A stretch of DNA of 5,626 bases, taken from the NCBI GenBank assembly GCA_009783525.1, contig WRDG01000160.1, positions 1 through 5,626 of the forward strand, in the 5' to 3' direction. This stretch comes from Defluviitaleaceae bacterium. GTDB lineage: Bacteria > Bacillota > Clostridia > Lachnospirales > WQUN01. This document shows positions 1 to 5,127 of this stretch, one piece after another. Under the pieces are notes generated by a model. That model saw only the letters and a program-made list of their open reading frames with translations, was not told where the DNA came from and did no database searches. Position 1 is the first letter of the stretch. Each line of letters starts with the position of its first letter. The position numbers and the translations under genes were made by a program.

Positions 1-326
1 ATTGCTGCGGCAGCGTCCGCAGGCTCATACCCCGCTTGATAGATTTGGGGCTGGACATATTGGACGTGCTTCAACCCAAGGCGGCAGGAATGGAAATAGA
101 AGAATTGAAAAAATATTTTCACAAAAAAATCGTGTTTGCGGGTAGCATGTGTATTCAAGAGACGCTGCCGTTTGGCAGCAAAGAGGACGTGCGGGCGGAA
201 ATTTTCAAACGAAGGTCTTTATTTTCCGATGGCGGCTTGATTATCGCACCGTCGAATAATTTACAGACCGATACCTCCATTGAAAACATAATTGCAATGT
301 ATGACGCGATTAAAGAAACAATTTAA
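1..326 (+). CDS. URO-D family protein (uroporphyrinogen decarboxylase-like, probable corrinoid/coenzyme methyltransferase type), C-terminal part
   Basis: The reading frame is open to the left edge, so only about the last 107 codons are present. The first complete codons read CCGSVRRLIPRLIDLGLDIL, and the split codon before them ends in AT, compatible with His. This is the H-x-C-G-x(n)-LIP-x-LI-x-G-x-DIL segment of the URO-D superfamily barrel. Later LQP, KAAGME, an FAGSMC strand, TLPFGS and a terminal IIAPSNNLQTD...ENI-x-AMYDA stretch follow the family order to its normal C-terminus. The internal TTG at 36 is not a real start. Family members are either HemE, which decarboxylates uroporphyrinogen III, or soluble methyltransferases acting with corrinoid proteins. 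The CCGS and TLPFGS forms look more like the second group, but substrate cannot be read from this fragment. The gene ends in TAA and converges on the tRNA and clpC. Membership of the superfamily is firm; methyltransferase function is inference. Confidence 0.85.
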   Translation, partial: CCGSVRRLIPRLIDLGLDILDVLQPKAAGMEIEELKKYFHKKIVFAGSMCIQETLPFGSKEDVRAEIFKRRSLFSDGGLIIAPSNNLQTDTSIENIIAMYDAIKETI

Positions 327-377
327 TAATAAAAATAAAACGCTGCTTAAAAAAATTTTTTTTATAAACCTGCAATA

Positions 378-412
378 AAAAAGCCCGCAAAATTTTATTT
401 TGCGAGCTTTTT
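378..412. terminator. Bidirectional intrinsic terminator between the URO-D-like gene and tRNA-fMet
   Basis: The inverted repeat pairs 386-393 (cgcaaaat) with 397-404 (attttgcg) around a 3-nt loop. After one C/A mismatch (385/405) the stem continues as gc/gc and then five A-T pairs. It is preceded by an A-run and followed by a T-run, so on either strand the hairpin ends in a U-tract. It lies 52 nt after the stop of the + strand gene and 5 nt beyond the tRNA 3' end on the - strand, so it can end both transcripts. Confidence 0.85.
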
Positions 413-416
413 ATAT

Positions 417-489
417 TGCGGAGGCAGGATTTGAACCTACGACCTCAGGATTATGAGCCCTGCGAGCTACCGAACTGCTCCACTCCGCG
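417..489 (-). tRNA. Initiator tRNA-fMet (anticodon CAT)
   Basis: On the - strand this folds as a full cloverleaf. The acceptor is CGCGGAG/CTCCGCA, the D-stem GAGC/GCTC, the anticodon arm CAGGG-CTCATAA-TCCTG, the variable loop AGGTC, and the T-arm GTAGG-TTCAAAT-CCTGC, with A73 at 417. Two initiator hallmarks are present: the unpaired C1-A72 at the top of the acceptor, which allows formylation and bars EF-Tu, and the A11-U24 pair in the D-stem. The three consecutive G-C pairs of the anticodon stem that favour the P site are only partly kept: G29-C41 and G30-C40 are normal, but the third is G31-U39. The 3' CCA is not encoded (ATA follows A73), so it must be added after transcription. Its own promoter lies just upstream, and the terminator at 378-412 follows. 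Confidence 0.95.
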
Positions 490-501
490 TCGGATGGGCG
501 G

Positions 502-530
502 ATTGTAGCACATGTTTTTTTTTTTCGCAA
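502..530 (-). promoter_or_regulatory. Sigma-A type promoter for tRNA-fMet
   Basis: Read on the - strand, a -35 box TTGCGA (530-525) is followed by a 17-nt spacer, mostly an A-tract, and a -10 box TACAAT (507-502). Transcription would start near 495, about six bases before the mature tRNA 5' end. Box quality, spacing and position all fit a stable-RNA promoter. The -35 begins 7 nt past the clpC stop codon. Confidence 0.8.
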
Positions 531-537
531 CTTTTTT

Positions 538-3000
538 TTACGGCTCCGTTTTTTTAAATACAACCGAACCGTTTTCAAATGCGGCGCTAACGTTGTCGCC
601 TTCCGTAAAGCGCCCTTCAAGTATTGCTTCCGCAAGCGCGTCTTCAACCTTGTTTTGCACCGCGCGTCGTAACGGGCGCGCGCCGTAAATCGGGTCGTAG
701 CCTTCTTCTGCTATGTGCGCTGCGCATTCCTCTGTGCAGGAAAGATTGATACGCATATTTTTTAAGACGCGGCCCACTGTTTCGTTAAGCATCAGCTTGG
801 CAATCTGTAAAACCTCGTCGCGCTCCAATATATGGAACACGATGATATCGTCGATGCGGTTTACAAATTCCGGCTTAAAAATATTTTTTACTTCGTCCAT
901 CACAGTTTTTTTCATATCATCGTAAGAATGACCGTCGTTTTCGTTTATCGTGATGCCGACCTTTTTAGGTGAAATGATTGATCTCGCTCCGGCGTTTGAC
1001 GTCATTATTATTACGGTGTTTTTAAAATTAATCCGCCGCCCGTGCGCGTCCGTGATGTGGCCTTCGTCCAATATCTGCAGCAAAATGTTGAACACGTCGG
1101 GATGCGCTTTTTCCACTTCGTCAAAAAGCACGACTGAGTACGGTTTGCGCCTGATCAACTCGCTCAGCTGGCCTCCTTCGTCGTAGCCGATATATCCCGG
1201 CGGCGAACCGATCATGCGCGAAACCGTGTGCTTGTCCATGTATTCCGACATGTCAACTCGGACAACGGAATTTTCGTCGCCGAATAAAATTTCCGCCAAC
1301 GCTTTTGCGATTGTCGTCTTGCCGACGCCCGTAGGCCCGAGGAATAAAAACGATCCTATCGGCCGTTTCGGATCCTTTAACCCGACTCGGCCCCTCCGTA
1401 TCGCCTTCGCGACAGTTTTGACGGCTTCGTCCTGCCCGATTATCCGTTGATGCAGCTCGTCTTCCATTTTTAACAGGCGTTCGTTTTCTTCCTGCTGCAG
1501 CCTCTTCACCGGAATGCCCGTCCAGCTTGAAATCACTTCCGCTATTTCGTCTTCGCCTACTATTTGAGTCGTTTGATTGTTTCCGTCCTTCCACCGCTTG
1601 GTTGCCTCGTCGAGCTTCGCTTTTAATTCATTTTGAATATGTTTTAACTCGCCGGCTTTTTCAAATTCTTCTGTTTTAATCGCCGATTCTTTTTCTTTTT
1701 CCATTTCCGCGATTTCGTTTTGCAATTCTTTTAAGCCCTCGGGTGCGGTATAAGAACGCAATCGGACTTTGCTTGACGACTCGTCTATCAAATCGATCGC
1801 CTTGTCCGGCAAAAACCTGTCCGAAATATAACGCGCCGACAAACGCACCGCCGCTTCGACCGCGTCGTCCGTAATTCTGACGTTGTGGTGCGCCTCGTAT
1901 TTATCGCGGATACCGCGAAGCATTTCGATCGCTTCGTCTTCAGTCGGCTCGTCGACCATAACAGGTTGGAACCGGCGTTCGAGCGCGGCGTCTTTTTCTA
2001 TGTACTTTCTGTACTCGTTTAAAGTGGTTGCGCCTATTACCTGCATTTCGCCTCGTGCAAGCGCAGGCTTTAAAATATTTGACGCGTCGAGCGAACCTTC
2101 GGCTCCGCCCGCGCCTATTATCGTATGCAATTCGTCTATAAACAAAATTACATTTTTAGAGCCTATCACTTCGTCCAGCACTTTTTTTATGCGTTCCTCA
2201 AATTCGCCCCGGTATTTTGTCCCCGCGACCATCGCGGATAAATCGAGCGCAACAACGCGTTTAGTGTTTATTGTTTCGGGCACGTCGCCGTCAATAATTT
2301 TTTGAGCGAGCCCTTCGGCAATCGCCGTTTTGCCCACACCCGGGTCGCCTACAAGGCACGGGTTATTTTTTGTGCGCCGGCTCAAAATTTGGATGACGCG
2401 GTCAATTTCTTTTTTGCGTCCGATTATTGGATCGAACTTGCCGTCACGCGCCATTTGCGTAAAATCCCGGCTGAATTTGTCAAGCGCGGGTGTTTTTCCG
2501 TTCCCCTCGACATTTTGCTCGGCGAAAACAGGGTTCGTTTCCGAATATTTATTGTTTACTCCCAGCATTTGCAAAATATCATCATACAATTTTTGGATGT
2601 TTACATTCATTGAAACAAGCAATTGCCCGGCTATACACTCCAGTTCGCGAAGAATCGCTATCAGCATATGCTCGGTCCCTACGTAATTGCTGTTCATCCT
2701 CTTCGACTCGTCGAGACTCCTGTCTAAAATTCTTTTGGTGCGCGGCGTATACCCCTTTATCGGTTGATTGGAAGCAATCTGAATGATATTTTGGTCGTTC
2801 ATCATTTTATCTAACTTTTCAGATATGCTTTGCGGCGTAATTTTTTGGTTTTGCAACGCTTTCGACGCAACGCCTTCGGTTACAAGAGCCAAACCGAGCA
2901 GCAAATGTTCGGTCGCCACATAATCAAGGCCGTATTTTGTTGCTGTTTCTTGCGCGTATTGCAAAGCGCGTTTAGCATTTTCGGTGTAAGGACTTTCCAT
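538..3000 (-). CDS. clpC: ATP-dependent Clp protease, AAA+ unfoldase subunit ClpC
   Basis: ClpC is a cytosolic Hsp100 unfoldase that threads substrates into ClpP; 820 aa is the normal length. Counting from ATG at 3000, two Clp-N repeats span about 1-70 and 78-148. AAA1 has Walker A GDPGVGKT (218-225), Walker B VILFIDE (284-290) and ERRF (341-344). A middle domain with a UVR-like coiled coil lies at about 429-461. AAA2 has Walker A GPTGVGKT (555-562), Walker B VVLFDE (623-628) and sensor-2 GAR (773-775). Glu31 and Glu110, each in a TEH motif, match the Bacillus subtilis ClpC residues E32 and E106 that bind phosphoarginine. The ClpP-docking loop reads VGI (681-683), where B. subtilis ClpC has VGF. 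The MecA/McsB-binding middle domain separates this from ClpA. The start overlaps the mcsB stop (TGATG). A TTG at 3003 is a second possible start, giving 821 aa beginning Met-Met as in B. subtilis. No hairpin terminator follows the stop. Confidence 0.97.
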   Translation of the reverse strand: MESPYTENAKRALQYAQETATKYGLDYVATEHLLLGLALVTEGVASKALQNQKITPQSISEKLDKMMNDQNIIQIASNQPIKGYTPRTKRILDRSLDESKRMNSNYVGTEHMLIAILRELECIAGQLLVSMNVNIQKLYDDILQMLGVNNKYSETNPVFAEQNVEGNGKTPALDKFSRDFTQMARDGKFDPIIGRKKEIDRVIQILSRRTKNNPCLVGDPGVGKTAIAEGLAQKIIDGDVPETINTKRVVALDLSAMVAGTKYRGEFEERIKKVLDEVIGSKNVILFIDELHTIIGAGGAEGSLDASNILKPALARGEMQVIGATTLNEYRKYIEKDAALERRFQPVMVDEPTEDEAIEMLRGIRDKYEAHHNVRITDDAVEAAVRLSARYISDRFLPDKAIDLIDESSSKVRLRSYTAPEGLKELQNEIAEMEKEKESAIKTEEFEKAGELKHIQNELKAKLDEATKRWKDGNNQTTQIVGEDEIAEVISSWTGIPVKRLQQEENERLLKMEDELHQRIIGQDEAVKTVAKAIRRGRVGLKDPKRPIGSFLFLGPTGVGKTTIAKALAEILFGDENSVVRVDMSEYMDKHTVSRMIGSPPGYIGYDEGGQLSELIRRKPYSVVLFDEVEKAHPDVFNILLQILDEGHITDAHGRRINFKNTVIIMTSNAGARSIISPKKVGITINENDGHSYDDMKKTVMDEVKNIFKPEFVNRIDDIIVFHILERDEVLQIAKLMLNETVGRVLKNMRINLSCTEECAAHIAEEGYDPIYGARPLRRAVQNKVEDALAEAILEGRFTEGDNVSAAFENGSVVFKKTEP

Positions 3001-4025
3001 CAATTAAACATCTCCCTTAAAATATCCGCTCGATATATTTCACATTCTTCTTCGCCGAGCTTCCTGCCGATTCTGTTTTGCAAATGCCCGTTTTGGATTT
3101 CGATCATCACTTGATAAATATTTTTGTTGAGTTTCGGCTGGCATAACACTCCGGTGTAAAAACCCACTCTTATTTCCGACAAAAGATTCATAGCCTCTGC
3201 CAAGCTGATTTTTTTCCCGAAAGATAAAATGCCGTATGCGCGGTATACATTGTTCTCTAAATCGATGCGGTGTTTTTCAAGCATTTTTTCGCAAATCATT
3301 TTTTCTTTTTCGATTATGTTTTGCGTTACGTTTTGCAATCCCTGCATTATTTCCTGTTCGGATTTTCCGAGCGTCAACTGGTTGGAAATTTGGTAAATAC
3401 TGCCCATCGGTTCGGTTCCCTCGCCGTGCAGGCCGCGCAGAGCTATTCCGAATTTATTTATCGCCGGTATTAAAAATTTTATCTTTCCGGTTTTTTCGAG
3501 CATCGGCAAATGGATCATATACGAAGCCCTGAGTCCGGTTCCCGTATTGGTCGGGCATGACGTTAAGTAGCCGAAGTCTTTGTCGAACGCATACTCGACG
3601 CTTTCTTCGATCAAGTCGTCAATATGGTTTGCCAATTCCCAAGACGCGGCTATGTTGTCGCCAGCAGATACAGTTTGCATGCGTATATGGTCTTCTTCGT
3701 TGATCATTATGCTGACGTTTTCGTCATCCTGCAGTAATAAACCGACCGGAAGCTCGGGTTTTAGCAAATCGTGGCTGATAATATGCTTTTCGATAAGCAT
3801 TTTTTTTGCTGTTTCGTTCAACTGCTTAATGTCCTGTGATTTAAAACGGACGCCGATGGCGGTTCTGTCGTTAATGACCGCACCCGATGTTTCTTCGATA
3901 ATCATGAGCGCTTCTTTTCCGGTCATCATTTGCTTGAAAGGATATTTTTTTAAGTTTCTGGCAAGACGAACGCGTGCCGAAATTATGGGCGCGTCGTTAG
4001 CGATTGGATCGGTGTACCATGTCAC
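3000..4025 (-). CDS. mcsB: Protein arginine kinase McsB
   Basis: McsB belongs to the phosphagen (creatine/arginine) kinase fold and transfers phosphate from ATP to arginine side chains of proteins, marking them for ClpC-ClpP. The 341 aa are slightly shorter than B. subtilis McsB (about 363), mainly at the two ends. Visible family motifs are SARVRLARN (16-24, nucleotide-binding arginines), NEEDHIR (109-115), GYLTSCPTNTGTGLR (152-166) with the catalytic Cys157, HGEGTEPMGSIYQISNQ (200-216) and TLGKSEQEI (218-226). All the catalytic landmarks I can place are intact. The C-terminal RDxxRA phosphoarginine-sensing motif is altered to CEIYRA (328-333): the first Arg is Cys, Asp is Glu, and only the last Arg and Ala remain. 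The start is GTG at 4025, chosen because a GGAG sits 9 nt upstream; the nearby ATGs are out of frame or hit a stop at once. The gene lies 15 nt after mcsA and overlaps clpC by one base. Confidence 0.96.
   Translation of the reverse strand: MTWYTDPIANDAPIISARVRLARNLKKYPFKQMMTGKEALMIIEETSGAVINDRTAIGVRFKSQDIKQLNETAKKMLIEKHIISHDLLKPELPVGLLLQDDENVSIMINEEDHIRMQTVSAGDNIAASWELANHIDDLIEESVEYAFDKDFGYLTSCPTNTGTGLRASYMIHLPMLEKTGKIKFLIPAINKFGIALRGLHGEGTEPMGSIYQISNQLTLGKSEQEIMQGLQNVTQNIIEKEKMICEKMLEKHRIDLENNVYRAYGILSFGKKISLAEAMNLLSEIRVGFYTGVLCQPKLNKNIYQVMIEIQNGHLQNRIGRKLGEEECEIYRADILREMFN
3012..3018 (-). promoter_or_regulatory. clpC ribosome binding site, inside the mcsB 3' end
   Basis: AAGGGAG on the - strand lies within the last codons of mcsB. 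The spacing is 8 nt to the TTG at 3003 and 11 nt to the ATG at 3000. Spacing favours TTG and codon preference favours ATG, so the start is uncertain by one codon. The overlap with mcsB suggests translational coupling. Confidence 0.6.
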
Positions 4026-4034
4026 TGCATACCA

Positions 4035-4038
4035 CTCC
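4035..4038 (-). promoter_or_regulatory. mcsB ribosome binding site (fixes the GTG start)
   Basis: GGAG on the - strand lies in the 15-nt mcsA-mcsB gap, 9 nt before the GTG at 4025. It decides in favour of GTG: the ATG at 4030 is followed after one codon by TGA, and the ATG at 4020 is in another frame. Confidence 0.7.
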
Positions 4039-4040
4039 GT

Positions 4041-4535
4041 TTAAATTTCTATCGCCCGTATCTTATCGCGCAGAGCCGCGGCCTCTTCAAAATCTTCGTG
4101 CTCCACCGCTGATGCAAGCATTTTTCTTAATTTGTCCACTTCGCGTTTATACAATAAAGAAGCGCCCGACTTGCGGGGAAATTTTCCCTCATGCCGCGCA
4201 CTTCCTTGTATATTTTTTAAAATGGTTTCGACTTCCGGTAAAAAAGCCTTGTAGCATTCGGCGCAACCCAATTTAACGGTCGATTTAAAACCTTCGTTGG
4301 TCATTTTGCATGACGGGCATTGAACACCTTTTTGCCCGCTCGAAATATTTTTTTTGCTTTCAGACTGTTTTGATAAAATCGATTCGAGCATTCCGTTGAA
4401 TATATTATCAAATGAAATAGGCATTTCGTGCTGCAAGGAACAATCTTTGCACAAAAATATTTCTGTTTTGTTTCCGTTTATAAACTGCTGCATGTGAACC
4501 GTTGCTTGGTTAATATGGCATTTTTCGCATTTCAT
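4041..4535 (-). CDS. mcsA: McsA, zinc-finger/UVR activator of the McsB arginine kinase
   Basis: McsA binds and activates McsB and acts as its adaptor in the cytosol. The 164 aa match the order expected of the family. A first zinc site is formed by C3-x2-C6 and C29-x2-C32, and a second by C73-x2-C76 and C91-x2-C94 (CPSC...CAEC). A basic linker with HEGKFP (115-120) follows, then a C-terminal UVR motif (about 129-164; LRKMLASAVEHEDFEEAAAL core) like the one in UvrB and in the ClpC middle domain. All eight cysteines are present. The ATG at 4535 has AAGGAG 9 nt upstream. In the classic Bacillus layout mcsA follows ctsR; here it follows the zinc-ribbon gene after 27 nt that include a stable hairpin. 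Position directly before mcsB supports the assignment. Confidence 0.95.
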   Translation of the reverse strand: MKCEKCHINQATVHMQQFINGNKTEIFLCKDCSLQHEMPISFDNIFNGMLESILSKQSESKKNISSGQKGVQCPSCKMTNEGFKSTVKLGCAECYKAFLPEVETILKNIQGSARHEGKFPRKSGASLLYKREVDKLRKMLASAVEHEDFEEAAALRDKIRAIEI

Positions 4536-4544
4536 TTTTACCCG

Positions 4545-4550
4545 CTCCTT
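4545..4550 (-). promoter_or_regulatory. mcsA ribosome binding site
   Basis: AAGGAG on the - strand lies 9 nt before the ATG at 4535. It is a strong site, and its 5' end is only 2 nt from the base of the hairpin at 4553-4579. Confidence 0.75.
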
Positions 4551-4552
4551 TC

Positions 4553-4579
4553 GCGGCAGGTTTTATAAAATCCTGCCGC
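4553..4579 (-). promoter_or_regulatory. Intercistronic hairpin at the zinc-ribbon gene / mcsA junction
   Basis: A perfect 8-bp GC-rich stem pairs 4553-4560 (gcggcagg) with 4572-4579 (cctgccgc) around an 11-nt AT-rich loop that can form three more pairs. The stop codon of the zinc-ribbon gene (4565-4563) falls in the loop, so the stem's 5' arm is coding and its 3' arm is not. On the - strand no U-tract follows; the next bases lead straight into the mcsA ribosome binding site, so this is not a standard terminator. It may influence translation of mcsA or mark an mRNA processing or stability site. The pairing is seen directly; the role is inference. Confidence 0.5.
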
Positions 4580-5111
4580 ACGATAAGCAAAATTTCGTGT
4601 CCGTTCCGTTGTCCGCTCCGCAGGTTCGGCATTTTATGTTTGAAGCTTGCGTATGTTCCTCCGGGACGGGCGGCGCGTGCGGTTTGCTTAACGCTTTATG
4701 TTCGTTTTCATATTCGTGTTCCGTTTCGATCTCATATCCGTATTCGGTTTCATCTGCGTCGTCGTTTAAATCGGCACCGCATTTCGGGCAAAATTCTGCT
4801 GTCCTTACTGTAGGTTTTCCGCATTTAGGACAAATCCTGGTGCCTTTAACTACATTTATTTTTTCTTTGATGTTTTCGATTTTTTCCGTTGTTCTTACGA
4901 TTTCCGTATACTTTTCGTCAAAATAACCTCCCAGCGAACCGCCGTGCGTATATATCTCATGCACTCTTTTTCCTATTTCGATATATATGCCTTTTAAAAT
5001 TTCTTGTTCGTTTGTTAAATTAATAGAAAGCTTTGCAGTTTTTATCAAGTTGCCGGAAGTTGTTGTCACATTTTTTGTCACTTTATATATAGTGCCTTTT
5101 ATATCGCTCAT
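4563..5111 (-). CDS. Double zinc-ribbon protein with N-terminal helical domain, function unknown
   Basis: The function is not known. The 182 aa begin with a region rich in Lys, Thr and Ser (1-30), then a predicted helical, partly coiled-coil segment (about 33-90; KGIYIEIGKRVHEIY and TTEKIENIKEKINVVKG). A first zinc ribbon follows at C94, C97, C108, C111 (CPKCG...CPKCG), then an acidic, Tyr/Glu/His-rich linker with prolines (about 114-158). A second ribbon closes the protein at C161, C164, C175, C178 (CRTCG...CLSCG). There is no signal peptide or membrane segment. The single-ribbon form of this layout, ending near the first CPKCG pair, is common among uncharacterised Firmicutes proteins; the acidic linker and second ribbon extend it. 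The ATG at 5111 has GGAGG 7 nt upstream. The gene sits 16 nt after the RACo-like gene and 27 nt before mcsA, where ctsR is often found, but nothing resembles the CtsR winged helix. Confidence 0.85.
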   Translation of the reverse strand: MSDIKGTIYKVTKNVTTTSGNLIKTAKLSINLTNEQEILKGIYIEIGKRVHEIYTHGGSLGGYFDEKYTEIVRTTEKIENIKEKINVVKGTRICPKCGKPTVRTAEFCPKCGADLNDDADETEYGYEIETEHEYENEHKALSKPHAPPVPEEHTQASNIKCRTCGADNGTDTKFCLSCGRIL

Positions 5112-5127
5112 GCTGCCGCCTCCGAAT

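Noticed and set aside
349..363. A7-T8 tract after the URO-D-like gene
   Set aside because: It is self-complementary but A-T only and too weak and loop-less to act as a terminator; the real hairpin is 378-412.
484..502. Short inverted repeat tccgc/gcgga linking the tRNA leader to its 5' end
   Set aside because: Only 5 bp with a 9-nt loop; it would compete with the much stronger acceptor stem and looks like chance.
411..647. 78-codon open frame on the - strand rich in Lys and Arg
   Set aside because: It crosses the clpC 3' end in another frame, the poly-A spacer and the tRNA; the basic residues come from A-tracts and it resembles no protein.
996..1002. TTTGACG and similar partial matches to the CtsR heptad within clpC
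   Set aside because: They are single, imperfect and inside coding sequence; CtsR operators are tandem heptads near promoters.
1253..1594. 113-codon open frame on the - strand inside clpC
   Set aside because: It is an alternate frame of the AAA2 region of clpC with low-complexity Arg/Ser/Gly composition and no family motifs.
1883..2305. 140-codon open frame on the + strand opposite clpC
   Set aside because: It is antisense to the conserved AAA1 coding sequence; Ser/Ile-rich translation is typical of the reverse strand of a real gene.
3580..4044. 154-codon open frame on the + strand opposite mcsB
   Set aside because: It mirrors conserved McsB motifs on the other strand and has no recognisable domain or convincing upstream ribosome binding site.
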